Assembly (NCBI GenBank): GCA_963556495.2
Contig: OY747700.1
Location: 6,053,020 to 6,117,019, forward strand
Direction: 5' to 3'
DNA length: 64,000 nucleotides
DNA from: Valencia hispanica
Lineage: Eukaryota; Chordata; Actinopteri; Cyprinodontiformes; Valenciidae
Below are positions 1 through 11,164 of this stretch, piece by piece. The notes beneath the pieces are model-generated. The model was not told the origin of the DNA, searched no databases, and was given only the letters and a program-made list of their open reading frames with translations. Made by a program: the position numbers and the translations under genes. Within the stretch, counting starts at the first letter, position 1, and the number at the start of each line of letters is the position of its first letter.

Positions 1-453
1 TTGCCTGATTTTAACTACTGCTAACTCACTGCTAACCTTGATTATAGAGAGTGAATCTGCGTTGCATTGCAAAGTTTCCCCTAAACGAAATACAGAGCTA
101 TTTTTAGCCTTAGCCTTCTTGATACTGCTAGAAAGTAGTGTTGTGTAAATCACAGCTTTGCCAGCCTGTGCAGAAGTAACACAAAGCATTCTTAAATACT
201 ACACAAAACAGTATTGTGTAAGTCACAAGTGATTTTGCAGCTTGTGCAATTATTTATTTATTTTTGTGCACATAAACCTGTGGAATATGCATAGAGGAAA
301 GTGAATATTTATCTGAGGTATTGGCATATTAGTGCGTGTTTTGCTTTTGAGCAACTGAAAACTTTGCCTCTTGGCTGCTTGAGGTTTTGTCTTATTTTCT
401 TATCTTATTTTCTCTTATTTTCTCTCTCTTTCTGTTTCTTCTGGTAAATTAAT
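1..453. other. 5' flank of the Gag-like gene, unassigned
   Basis: AT-rich sequence with no convincing reading frame. It runs directly into the first ATG of the Gag-like gene at 454 and ends in a pyrimidine-rich stretch at about 390-440, so it may be that element's leader. No LTR terminus or primer-binding site was recognised. Confidence 0.4.
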
Positions 454-1212
454 ATGGAGGCCTCAGGCTCCCATGCAGGTGATGCCATGGGCCCACAGGA
501 CTTTGGAGACCACCACCTGCAGCAGGTGGTTGGAAATCTTATTCGCCTGCCCTCACAGGGCACCTACCTACCTACCTACCTAAATGATTACGATGTTGAA
601 ACCTGTGAAGAGAAAATACACAAGTTAGTGGGATTCATGGAAAACCCAGATAAGGAAGTAAAGATTTCCGATGTCCTCAGCCAGCTAACGTTGTTGCTTC
701 AACGTCGATTGCAGTTAGAAAGTCAGACAGTAGCACAATTACAACAAGAAAGAGACACCGCTATTTTTGAGCTTTGCGTGGTCAGGGTAGAATTAGAGAA
801 GAGCGCTGAAGAAGCTGTCCCACCTCCCTTGGAGCAGATTCCTGGACACCATCTGAGAATTAAATCTCAGTGGCCGGTTTCTGATGAGCGCTCCATGACA
901 GGAAGATGAGAGCAGAGGTCTGACCAAGTCGATGTCACTCCACACAGTTCAGCTAACAACCCCTCCGTTTTCTCTGAAGCAGGGAGACCTCCGGGTGAAG
1001 CTGCGATCCCCCTTCCCCAATGTGGACCACTATGCATCTGATCCTCTAAGGAGACCATGGGACAGCAGCATGTGGACCTCAGGTGGGCCAGATTTGCTGA
1101 CACATGAAGCTGCTCCCAGAGCATTACTTTGATCCCGAACGAACGCTCATCTAGTGATTCAGAAGAGAGCGCCCCCTACCGAGAGTCAGGAATCCGCACG
1201 CATCAATTAGAG
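454..1212 (+). pseudogene. Gag-like gene, N-terminal part (broken)
   Basis: This is the first half of a Gag-like gene of an endogenous retroelement. The frame opens at ATG 454. It encodes a segment rich in Gln, Leu and Glu that looks coiled-coil (about residues 75-115), as is common in Gag matrix-side regions. The same frame continues to the hAT insertion point at 1212 but is broken by in-frame stops at 907, 1039 and 1105, so no full product can be made. The second half resumes after the transposon at 3826, where homology to fish retroelement Gag capsid regions is clearer. The assignment of this half rests mainly on continuity with that part. A domesticated Gag gene that later decayed cannot be excluded. 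Confidence 0.55.
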
Positions 1213-1478
1213 CATGAGCGTCAAACTCTGGCCCGTGGGCCAAATTTGTAATTTCATTTGGCCCTTGAAGCAATATCAAATCAACATTAGAGCTGGCTCG
1301 CCAGTATTATACAGCGGCGGTGCCGCTGTAACACCGCATTCACCGCTAATACTACAAATCCCATAATGCTCTGCTGTTTTGGCGCGCCAGCCATGCTCTC
1401 TCCTCTGTGTCACTAGCGATCTGTGTTCTTGCGCAACGCTTCAGCTGAAAGCCAGCCGGCTCACCCCGCCTCCCCGTG

Positions 1479-3200
1479 CCTCTCTCCCGACACTATGAAA
1501 CAAAACACCAGGACAAGTACAAGGACCTGGACACGACTCAAAGGAGCCAGAAAGCAGAGGAGATGAAAAGAGGTTTGGTTTCACAACAGAATATGTTCAA
1601 GAAAGCCACAGCACAAAATGAGGCTGCTGTAAAGGCAAGTTATATCATGGCAGAAGAAATCGCCAAATCAACCCGACCCTTTAATGAGGGAGAGTTTGTT
1701 AAAAAGTGCATGCTGAAAGTTTGTGACCAAGTGTGCCCAGAGAAAAAGCAGGCCTTTTCAAACGTAAGCCTGAGCAGGAACACAATAGCTGAGCGCACAT
1801 GTGATCTTGCCACCAATCTGCATGACCAGCTGATGGAAAAGGGAAAAGATTTTGTTTCTTTTTCCCTTGCTGTGGACGAGAGCACTGACACGTCTGATAC
1901 TGCGTAGCTTTCAGTCTTCATCCGCGGTGTCGACTCAAATCTGTGTGTTACGGAGGAGCTTTTGGGATTTAAATCCATGCATGGCACAACCACAGGGAAG
2001 GAAATCTTTGAGGAGGTTTGCAAATGTGTAACTGAAATACACCTGCCGTGGGATAAACTTGTGGGATTAACCACTGATGGTGCGCCAGCAATGAGTGGTA
2101 AAAAGAATGGACTGGTGGGCAGGATTCGTGAAAAGATGCGGGAAGAGAACTGTGCAGGTGAGCTATCTGTTAATCACTGCATCATACATCAAGAGTCACT
2201 GTGTGCTAAAGCCCTAAAGATGGAACATGTTATGACCACAGTAACACAAGTTGTTAACTTTATAAGAGCCAAAGGTCTGAATCACCGCCAGTTTAAGTCT
2301 TTTCTGGACGAGTTTGGTTCGGAACACACAGATGTGCCGTATCACACAGAGGTGAGATGGTTAAGCCGCGGAAAAGTACTGAACAGATTTTTCGAGCTGC
2401 GTGAAGAAATATGTCACTTTCTGCAAAGCAAAGGGAAGGACACTGCAGAGCTCCGGGAGCAAAAGTTTCTGTGTGAGCTGGCCTTTATGTGTGACATCTC
2501 AAGCCATCTTGATGCGCTGAACCTGCAGCTACAGGGGCGGGGCCGCATCATCACAGATATGTACTCGTCAGTGAGAGCTTTTAAAACTAAACTCTGCCTG
2601 TGGGAGAATCAGCTGCTGCAAGGAAACCATGGCCATTTCCCCTGCTGCCAAACCATGTAAACGCAGATCTCTACCGCCGTGTGCGCACAGTTTGCTGAAA
2701 AACTCAGTGTACTCGGTGCTGAGTTTAGCCGGCGATTTGGCGACTTTGATGGTCAGAAATGTAGATTTGAATTGCTTAGTAATCCCTTTGCAGTTGATGT
2801 AGAAAAAGCACCAACTACCCTCCAAATGGAGCTGATTGAACTCCAGTGTGATGATACGCTGAAGTCAAAGTATGATGCTGTTGGCGCCGCACAGTTTCCA
2901 CAATTCATCCCTGACACAATGCCTCAGTTCTGCACGCAAGCTGCTCAATTGCTCTCCATGTTTAGCAGCACTTATCTATGTGAGCAACTTTTCTCCTCAA
3001 TGAAGATGACGAAAACGTCTCACAGGATACGTCTGACTGATGAACACCTTCATTCGATAATGAAGGTTGCCTCAGCTCAAAGCCTGAACCCCGACATTAA
3101 TGAACTAGCATCCAAGAAAAGATGCCAGGTATCTGGCTTGGGCACATCAGATTATATCAGTGTGTCGCAAACTGAGCAGAAAAAAGGCCCGAATGGTTGA
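1479..3200 (+). pseudogene. hAT transposase (GTF2IRD2/Charlie-like), N-truncated with two stops
   Basis: This is a transposase related to the Charlie-type protein fused into vertebrate GTF2IRD2. The frame begins inside a BED-type zinc finger: the RHYETKH histidine pair is present, but the Cys half and a start codon are not seen. Known hAT features follow: the AVDESTD motif with the first catalytic Asp, TTDGAPAMSG, HCIIHQ, EVRWLSRGKVL, and at the end the dimerisation motif STYLCEQLFS with TSHRIRLTDEHL. One continuous frame is interrupted by TAG at 1905-1907 and TAA at 2658-2660, so the protein is inactive. The catalytic-core motifs are otherwise well kept, which suggests moderate age. Confidence 0.9.
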
Positions 3201-3204
3201 TTTA

Positions 3205-3730
3205 TTTATTGTTATTTTATTTTCAAATTTATTAGCCTGTGGAAAAAGTTAATGTTGATATTTGCCTCAGAAGGCTGCAAATAGAAAAGAGGCATTCAAT
3301 TTTTTATTTAAATTTTATTTAATATGCTATTGATGTTTTTTCGTTTGTTTTTTGAAAGTTGATTTTGCACTTTAAGTTATATAAGCCTTGCTTGTTCCAT
3401 ATTTAGTGTAAAAGCAAATCAGTGTAGCAAACTGAGCAATAATTATCGTTTTATTCATGAACTTTCTCTTGCTAATTCAAGGCTTGAATGTTTGATTCAA
3501 TCATTAGTATTTTATTTTTAAATTTATTATTAGCCTGTGGAAAAAGTTTATTTTGATATTTACCTCAGAAGGCTGCAAATAGAAAAGAGGCATAAAATCT
3601 TTATTTACATTTTATTTGATTTGCAATTGATATTTTTTAATTATTATTATTATTATTTGAAACTCGATTTTGCATGTCACTATAAAGTTATATAAGCCTT
3701 GCTTGTTCAATATTCAATGCAAAACTTGTT
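3205..3730 (+). repeat. Direct duplication in the 3' UTR of the hAT element
   Basis: Two related copies of about 220 bp start near 3205 and 3505, with a period of about 300 bp. Shared landmarks are TTAGCCTGTGGAAAAAGTT, CAGAAGGCTGCAAATAGAAA and TATAAGCCTTGCTTGTTC. The duplication lies between the transposase stop and the right terminal repeat. Confidence 0.75.
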
Positions 3731-3825
3731 TGGGTCCCTATTAAAAGGTTAATTTGTTCAACCTTGGCCCGCGGCTTTGTTCAGTTTTAATCAGGCCCAC
3801 TCTGTATTTGAGTTTGACATCCCTG

Positions 3826-4292
3826 AATTAGAGTCAGTTGCCAGAGATATAGAGCATTTCGATCCAAGCTCAAAAGATTCAAACATACATGACTATTTGA
3901 GAGAAATAGAAAGGGTTCTCTTAGATTTACCACAGCCTTCATCTCGTGAAATATTAAAGCTGATCTGGAAGAAAACTTCTCGAAGTGTCCACAGTTTTAT
4001 GGAAACTTCATTGTCTGGCGTCAGAGATCGTTATTCAAAGCTGCGTGGAGCACTGAGAGAAGAATTCACAGTTTATACTGACGAAGCTTCTTCAACTATG
4101 ACTGCATTTTCAATCCAACAAAAGAAACATGAGTCACCACGAGAGTACCACCGCCGACTCAGCTGCTTATTTTAAGGGGCGGCGCGCCCCTGGCTTAGAA
4201 GAAGAACCGGCTTTCAAATCTCTATTTCTTCATAATCTCTACGAATGTGTACGCTTTGAAGTAACCATACACTGTAGAATCAGAAACCTAAC
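3826..4292 (+). pseudogene. Gag-like gene, capsid-region part (frameshifted, 3'-truncated)
   Basis: This is the continuation of the Gag-like gene downstream of the hAT target duplication. It contains the fish retroelement capsid signature with ESPREYHRRL and, after a frameshift between about 4150 and 4172, APGLEEEPAFKSLFLHNL followed by a region resembling the capsid end. One frame ends in a stop at 4173-4175 and the next frame carries on from there. Similarity stops abruptly near 4292, where sequence shared with OR 3' flanks begins, so nucleocapsid and pol are missing. A functional capsid product is not possible. Confidence 0.7.
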
Positions 4293-4496
4293 GATTCAAG
4301 TAACATTGTTTTACATGTGGGAAGAAAAGTGACTATAAAAAGTTTTTTTTTAACTCCACATTTCACGCTATGAGAGGATAAATATCTTAAAATAGTGCTG
4401 ATATATTTTGAGTGTGTAACTTTATAAACAGACCAACTGTGACAGTATTTAACAGATGAGGTCCTTCACTCGATCACTGAACAGAAGTAAACAGTT
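4293..4496. repeat. Shared OR 3'-flank block
   Basis: From about 4293 the sequence matches the segment immediately downstream (in the OR sense) of the array ORs at about 31095-31281, 45411-45606 and 59830-60030. Landmarks are GTGGGAAGAAAAGTGACTAT and AATAGTGCTGATAT. It marks the edge of an old OR duplication cassette. Confidence 0.8.
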
Positions 4497-4912
4497 TTAT
4501 TTCAGGTTTTTCCAAAACAACTGTTCTAAAATGTTGCGTATTTTAGACAGCTTAAAGCCGTACATCACAGGGTTGAACAGTGGCTGACATGTTACATAGT
4601 ACAATGACAACAACACTCTTATAACATCAGGAACACTGCTCATGTTAAACCTGCTCTGTAACACCTCAAAACAAATACCAAATGAAAAGTTTATCACAGA
4701 GGCCAGGTGAGGAGTGCAGGTGCTGATTGCTTTCTGTCGGGTCTGTTTGGACCCAGAAAAACACACCTTCAGGATCCTGATGTAGGTGTAGAGAATTAAA
4801 CCCACTGACACAAAAACAAATAAAGCGGTGCTAATGAGTCCATAAATGTTATTGACTGTAGTGTCAGAGCAGGCCAGTTTTACTATAGAGTAGTTGTCAC
4901 AGTTAAGTTCAT
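4497..4912 (-). pseudogene. Olfactory receptor pseudogene (internal deletion)
   Basis: The C-terminal third of an OR is intact, from the extracellular-loop-2 region to the stop. It includes KAISTCTPHL (end of intracellular loop 3 and TM6) and NPVMY (TM7). A start codon and three following codons (ATG at 4910-4912) matching the gene at 12931-13857 are fused directly to the sequence encoding the CDNYSIVKL region. Residues about 5 to 174 are therefore missing. The junction is out of frame and meets a stop about ten codons after the ATG. A 2-bp overlap at the junction suggests end joining. The 5' flank also matches that gene, so this is an older copy of the same subfamily. Confidence 0.92.
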
Positions 4913-5704
4913 TGTTAAGCTCCTAATGCTTCATAAAATATGAAATCTGTGTTCAAGAGGGGCATGGATTAAACAATCATGTTTCCTTTTCTTGGAGATT
5001 TTACCCCTAAAATGTGATCATTGACATTATTCAGTGTTCAAATAAGGAACCAGCATGAATAGGTGGATTTCTCAGCTGCTGCACTGCTTCAGAGAAAAAC
5101 CTACGATAAACATCCTCTATGTCTCTTTAAATCAAAAGAATTAATTCAACTTTTAGTTAAAATACTTTAATTAACAAATTCAATAAGCTAGTAACACACC
5201 ACTAAACTACTAAGAAAAAGGAAGAATGAATAATAAAACTAACTACCAAAAGTAAAACCGTAAAATGGAAAAATATGCAAAGAAATAGAAACAATACCTG
5301 ATAAATTGATCACGATGTCACAGTTCAGTATGAATATGCATGCTTAAAGACCAAGGCTGTTATTGAAGAGTTTTGGGAGTTAAGCTAAGTTAGTTCAAAC
5401 TCATTGTAATTTAGTTTTAGACTAATTAGTACCTTTGATTTGTTTTCAAACCACCAATTCAAAATGCAAAGCAGAAGTGAAACCTTACTTCCTCCATTCT
5501 TTGGAGAAAGTAATGTTTTATTAAGCCATTTGCTGAATTAGAAATCAATAACTTGTAATGTGAGAAAATGCTTCATGGCTCCCAAAATAAAAGAAGACTG
5601 AGTCCCCGGAGCCGTTTAAGTATTTAATTCAAACATGTCTTACCAGAACATGGAGTGGACAGAGATTACTCTTGCATCGCCTTACCCAACCTTTCTGAGT
5701 AATA
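4913..5704. other. OR upstream remnant then unassigned DNA
   Basis: 4913 to about 5050 matches the immediate 5' flank of the OR at 12931-13857. The match is then lost and the rest is AT-rich DNA with no supported gene. Confidence 0.5.
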
Positions 5705-6048
5705 GGGCGCTCACACCGATCCGCGCGTCCAGGTGTCAGATCGCTCAAACAGACAAAAGTTGACGCTTTAAAATTAAAATCCAGCTGCTTGCACACTTTG
5801 TAGTCCGCGTCAGCACGGCGTCAACGCGGCACGTTCCGTAGTTGCCCTAACCGGGTTTGGCTAGCATTAGCTAACATAAGAAAGTTTAAAGGAAATATTT
5901 AACTGCTTACCTGGCACTCCAATATCCTCCGATATCTTCCTCCAAATAAATCCGATCTCTTGACGCCCACTTGATGCGTAGGTACCATAGACTAGCATGT
6001 AATCTAGCTGCCCTGCTGCCTGGACACGCTGACCGGTGTGAACGCACC
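5705..6048 (-). mobile_element. Harbinger-like MITE, 344 bp
   Basis: The ends are imperfect inverted repeats of about 30 bp: left GGGCGCTCACACCGATC, right (other strand) GGTGCGTTCACACCGGTC. Both continue into a GTCCAGG motif. A 3-bp direct repeat, ATA, flanks it at 5702-5704 and 6049-6051. On the minus strand it keeps a short exon-like piece reading EIGFIWRKISEDIG followed by GTAAG, which resembles the start of a MADF/Myb-like domain with a splice donor. Such a domain is found in the accessory protein of PIF/Harbinger elements. This suggests an internal-deletion derivative of a Harbinger element. Confidence 0.7.
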
Positions 6049-7289
6049 ATAACAGTTTAAATAGTATTTAGCAATCACTGTTTATTTCTGCAGCACGTCT
6101 TCTCCAATCTTCATGTCAAAATTATCTTACTTCCCCTTAACTTTGTCACCTTGCCCTAGATACATTCACTAGACAGAGATTATGTACTTAAATCGTAATT
6201 ACATAGAAAAATTCCCACCACAAACTTTTTGGAGAATTGATTCTATTTTATGGATCATCACCGCAGTGATTGATCTAGTATTTTGACATACTAAGAAGGC
6301 AGTCTCTTTTGATATGTTCTAAAGCTGATCTGTTTTGAATACCGTAGGTAGCAATCTCTATTGTTTATGATCGCTGGCGGTCTCCAAAAGCAGGCCACAC
6401 TAATCAGATCAGGCGTGTAGCGCTAACGTATGTAACAGCTCATAGCCACTCTGTTTTAACTTAGGACCAAAGAATAAAGGGAAACTCCGGTCGGACGGAG
6501 TCACTCATGTTGTTTAATTATTAAACGACTCTGTCAGTCAGTCATAAACCTTTAAAAACACTGTTCTTACTCAAATAATTGAAGAATGAATTCTTACAAA
6601 TGCAGCAAACACACAGTGAAATACACAATCAAAACAAACCTTAATTTCTTTATCTTAAGCTAATTTATCTCTTCCCAGCCACAACCTTACTTGAATATTT
6701 CTTAGACATCCATGAATGGGGGGCTCTGTTGTCTGAAAAGATCGGCGTTGAAGCAGAGAAACCAGTTGTTACAGGTGGTCAGTTAGCAGTAGATGCGTGG
6801 GGCGCTAATTGAGGGTTCAGATGCGGCTGCTAGCAACCGTTAGCTTGGAACGTCGTTCCCCCAGAGACCACTCCCGTTTCGCGGGCAGCAATCCTGTCAG
6901 CAGCTCTCGACTTGCTCAGCTCCCGTAGCAAGCATGTCCGCGGAGCATCAGCAAAGACAGGTTTCATCTCTCTCTGTGGAATCTGTAATTCAAAAGATTA
7001 TTTCTGCAGTCCAACAAGTCATTCAAGACTTATTTCATCAACCGAACACAGTTCACCTGATCAATCGGCAGTCCTACCCCATCGCACGCAAGGGAGGTTT
7101 AAAGCTCGCGCCTCTCCTTTGTGGTTGCCCACAGACCAAGAAGAAGTTCATAGCGGCAGCTGGTTTGGTTTGAGTTCGGCCAATCACAACCCCCCCTCTT
7201 TCTGTTGAAGCTAAGTGTTGTGTGATCAGCACTCCAACCAGCGAGAGGTCTGTGTTTTGGTCCGGTAATCATGGCTGTATTTCCATGAC
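6049..7289. other. Unassigned intergenic DNA
   Basis: There is no recognisable gene. A short open frame at 6934-7173 shows no known domain, and nothing around it supports expression. Confidence 0.4.
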
Positions 7290-7500
7290 CTTGCAGCAAG
7301 AAGAAGTTTGCATGTTCTCCTTGTGCATGAGTGGGTTCCCTCCAGGTGCTCTGGCTTTCTCCCACAGTCCAAAGACATGACTGTTAGGTTAATTGGTCTC
7401 TCTAAATTGCCCTTAGGTATGAATGTGTGCATACATGGTTGTTTGTCCTGTGTGTCTGTGTGTGCTTCGCCCCATGAATGCTGGAGATAGGCACCAGGAA
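7290..7500 (+). mobile_element. Fragment of the tRNA-like teleost SINE
   Basis: Matches the body of the SINE at 34850-35245: GTTTGCATGTTCTCC, TCCCACAGTCCAAAGACATG, AATTGGTCTCTCTAAATTGC and GCTGGAGATAGGCACCAG. The tRNA-like head is lost and the 3' tail is cut short. Confidence 0.8.
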
Positions 7501-7739
7501 TTGTCGGAATTCGCAGTGGTCTAAATGAGGATGGGTGAAATCTGAATCCTTACAATGATCCAGGGCTGGAGAAGGTCTGAGGAAGGCAGGCGGATCCTGT
7601 GAGCATGTGGTTGACAGATTGTGTGATTGAAGGTTTATTTGGCCTGATCAACGAAAGTGCTTCAAAGACCTATTTCATCTGGACTGTTTCTTATTCTTCC
7701 CAAAAATGAATTGCCTATTTGGAGGCTTTATAAAACTCA

Positions 7740-9900
7740 ACAACCAGAATACTTCAAAACACCCTCCCTATCTAACTTTTTTTACCATAGAGCTATGAAA
7801 TTTGCACACACTTAGGTCTTCCCAAGTCCTACTGGAGACAGGAAATTGGCCATCTTGAAATGAACGTGTGATTTTGACTGATTCTTACCTCTTTTTGGGA
7901 CAATTTTGCCGACACATTTGATCAAACTACTCCTAGGGATTGGCCTGAAAATTGGTCAGGATGGCCTTCAGGCTTGGGGGATCTGAGGTGATCAAAATCG
8001 TAAGTTTTTGTGTATGTTGAAGAGGCGGGGCCTAGCCTCAAACTTTTACTACTCGCCAAAAAATTTACATTTTTCATATCTCCTACTAAAAAAGTCATAC
8101 AGACATGAAACCAACTGTGATTGGTAACCATCTGGTCCCAAACAAATTTCATTGGTTAAATGCTGACAATACCTAAGCCCCTCCCCTTAAAAACAGGAAG
8201 TGTATATTTAACACCCTTGACCTAATCAACATGAAACTGTGCACAGTGACTGTAAACAAATTGGTGTAACTCTGTGTACAACACTGAGAGGCAAAAGAGG
8301 GTGAGGCTGTGGCAGTGTGGTGAAGTAGGGCATCACGCCAATGCAATACATTTACCTCTTATTTCCTTAAAAATCATTGGATCTGGACCAGATTTAACAT
8401 GATGAATTGTAGTCCAACCCCTGAAAAATATTTATGCAAATTGGTGGTGGGTGTGGTCTAATTCCTCAACAGTGCCCTCTGAAATCCTTAAAACTAGGTA
8501 TAATTCATTTGAGGAACATGAAACTTGGCATACCTATGTAGTGTCCCAGGACCTACAAAAAAGTATTTGGAGCCATGGTCCAAACCCTACGGGAAGTCAG
8601 CTATTTTGGATCAAAGCCGCCATTTCCTGCCATTTACACATGTCGTATTTGAACGAACTCCTCCTAGATCCTTTGAATTACAGATTTCAAAAAGAGTGAG
8701 GATAGTCTTTAGACATTGGGGATCAAAAGCTATCAAAATATTTTTGCTGCGTCAAAGCATGTGGGCGTGGCTAAGCTTCAAAATATGGCTTCTTGCCATA
8801 AAAGTACAAGGTGTATTAACTTCAACATACAAGGTCACAGCTGTACCAAACTTCCTGGGTCTCATCACATACAGGGACTGAATACATTCATTGGCTCATT
8901 TGCTCATGACACCTAAGCCCCACCCCCTAAAAACAGGAACTGCAATATTTTACTTACAAAGGTCAGTATTTGCCTCCTTTTACCTAATCAACATCTACCT
9001 GGGGTCAGTGACTGCAAATAAGTTGGGATAACTTGTTGTCAAGTGCTGAGAGTTTTCGAAAGAGGGTGTGGCTTTGGCAGTATAGCGTAGCATGGTGCCA
9101 TGCCATGTAAATACGTTTAGCTCTAATTTACACACACACTACATTCTGATCTGCATCAAATTCAACAACATGGATATTAGTCGAACCCCTAACAAATATG
9201 TATGCAGATTTTTAGTGGGAGTGGCCTAAGTCATGCACAACGCCCCCTACAAGCAATAAAATAATCAGCCATAGGCAATATATACATATATGCAGTTTCT
9301 GAAGACCTAGAACAAAAAGTCTCTTAGAGCCATAGACCAAACCCCACAGGAAGTTGGCCATTTTGGATCAATGCTGCCATTTTGTGTCATTTACATACGT
9401 CTTATTTGAAAGAACTCCTCCTATAGCTAAAATGAGTGAGAATGATTTTAAGGCATTGGGGAATAAAAGTTGTACGAACGTTTTTACGACATCAAAGCAT
9501 GTGGGCGTGGCTAATCCTCAAAGTAAGCTTCTCGCCATAAAAGTAGAAGATGTAATTCTGTAACTTCCACACACAACCACAATGTTCAAACTTCCTGTGT
9601 CCCATCATATACCAGCACTCAACACAGTCTCATTTGCTCATGTCACCTAAGTCCCAACCCTTGAGATCAGGAAGTGCAATGTTTTACTTAGAAAGGTCCA
9701 TATGTGACTGCTTCATACCAATCAAAATCTGTGGACAGTGACTGAAAACATGTTAATGTATTTTGTTTCCAGAACTGGGAGGCTTAGAAAGAGCATGTGG
9801 CTGTGGCAGCATGACGGAGCCTGACATCACGCCATGGAAATAAGTTTGGCTCTAATTTCCATATACATCATCTGATCTGCATTAAATTCAAGCCATGAAC
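7740..9900. repeat. Tandem repeat of about 737 bp, nearly three copies
   Basis: Three degenerate copies are in direct orientation. Equivalent points are about 8173, 8911 and 9647 (CCTAAGCCC... AACAGGAAGTG), spacing 738 and 736 bp. Other recurring landmarks are GTGGGCGTGGCTAA, CGAACTCCTCCTA and GGCTGTGGCAG. The composition fits a widespread teleost non-coding repeat family. Small open frames inside it are not conserved between copies. Confidence 0.8.
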
Positions 9901-10135
9901 TTCACTGGAAGGAGGTTCTGAAATGGATCTAAAGTTTTTTTACATCTAGAGGAGGCCTGATGCCATGAGATCTTCAGCTTACATCTTTGGGAGAGTATTT
10001 TTACATTAAACTGGGGTCACACAATTTTGATTCACCTCTTGTGAACTGCCAGGAGCTGTGACTCAAATGTGATTTGAGTCTTGTGGTGGGATTCAGAGGA
10101 TTTACCAATGGAAACTGGCGAAAGCCTTTGGAAAT
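9898..10135. repeat. Copy 1 of a dispersed repeat (second copy at 15755-16070)
   Basis: Shares AACTTCACTGGAAGGAGGTT, ATCTAGAGGAGGCCTGAT, AAACTGGGGTCACACAATTT and GAGTCTTGTGGTGGGATTCA with 15755-16070. This copy lacks about 70 bp present in the other. The family was not identified. Confidence 0.75.
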
Positions 10136-10334
10136 TGGTTTTTACTGAGATTCACAGAGGATAAAGAGGTTGTTGTAATGGTAACAGTTAATATATGACT
10201 ACAATTCCTGTCTTAGTGCAACAGGAAGGACAGTAGGTCAAGTTAAAGAAAACAAGTATGTTGTTTGAGCAAAATGTTCTGAGCAACTTGTTAGATTGCA
10301 GGATGACTGACGTCAGCAGTAAGAATTTACATTT

Positions 10335-11030
10335 TAATTCAATTTATTTTATATAGCCCCAGTTCACAACATGTCATCTGAAGGCACTTTAGAGGTCATT
10401 TCAATTCAGTACATTCCAATCAGTTTAAAAGTTTTATAAGGAAACCCAGCAGATTGCATCAACTCATTGAGTTGAAGCATTGACTTCTTCTGGACGACCA
10501 TGTAGTGACAGTAGACAGTCGCCTGCGTTGTGTCAGGGACTTCACAGCAATCTCTCATACTGAGCAAGCATGTAGCAACAATGGAGAGGAAAAACTCCCC
10601 TTTAAGAGGAAGAAACCTCCAGCAGAACCTGATCCTGGCTCAGTACGAGCGGACATCTGCCACGACCAACCGAGGGTTAGAGAAGATGGAGCAGAGTAAC
10701 AGAAGAACTGATATCGGAGTAGTTTCTATGTTAAAGGAAGTAAAAAGTTGATAACAGGAGAGGGAGAACATTCAGTTTCTGGGAACTTTATCCCAGTTGA
10801 TGCCCCCCTCCAATAAGACATCACTTCTGAGCAGGATGCCAGACCAGTTGTAGCTTCTATGGAGAGAAAAACATTGAGAGAAAACAAAGTTAACAGTTTT
10901 AATAACATCAAATAATACAACTGGAGAGTAGTAGAAGAGAAAAGTAGCAGAATAAAGAAAAGTGGTAAGTCTGTCCTCCAGCAGTCTAAGTCTATAGCAT
11001 CATAACTACAGAGCTAGCTCAGGATAACCC
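10335..11030 (-). mobile_element. L2-like LINE, 3'-end fragment
   Basis: This is a 5'-truncated copy on the minus strand. The plus strand starts with the tail (ATTCAATTTATTTTATATAG) and continues through AACTCCCCTTTAAGAGGAAG and TCTGTCCTCCAGCAGTCTAAG. These match in order the 3' region of the longer L2 copy at 23086-23830. No reverse-transcriptase sequence is present. Confidence 0.85.
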
Positions 11031-11164
11031 AGCCCATTAGAATGATAGAGGCAGTACCCGTCTGTCTGGACTGCATTCCCCCAAACCGGCTTATGCTGTT
11101 GGCTACTACTCCTAACTGGTCTTAGGAAGGGGAGAGCTTATGAAGATAAGTGGCAATAGCTTAA

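Larger units (their letters stand above)
1213..3825 (+). mobile_element. hAT-superfamily DNA transposon with perfect 8-bp target duplication
   Basis: The element is 2613 bp. Its termini are imperfect inverted repeats: the left end starts CATGAGCGTCAAACTC, and the right end read on the other strand starts CAGGGATGTCAAACTC. An identical 8-bp direct repeat, AATTAGAG, flanks it at 1205-1212 and 3826-3833, the target-site length expected for hAT elements. The subterminal motif GGCCCGTGGGCC and its counterpart near 3770 are typical of Charlie-like hATs. It carries a decayed transposase at 1479-3200. It sits inside the Gag-like gene, so it inserted later than that gene. Confidence 0.92.

Noticed and set aside
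6934..7173. 79-codon open frame after an ATG in a GC-rich patch
   Set aside because: Could be a first exon, but no domain and no clear splice donor; not supportable.
7740..9900. CRISPR-like or gene-cluster repeats
   Set aside because: The period is about 737 bp with diverged non-coding copies; this is a eukaryotic tandem repeat.
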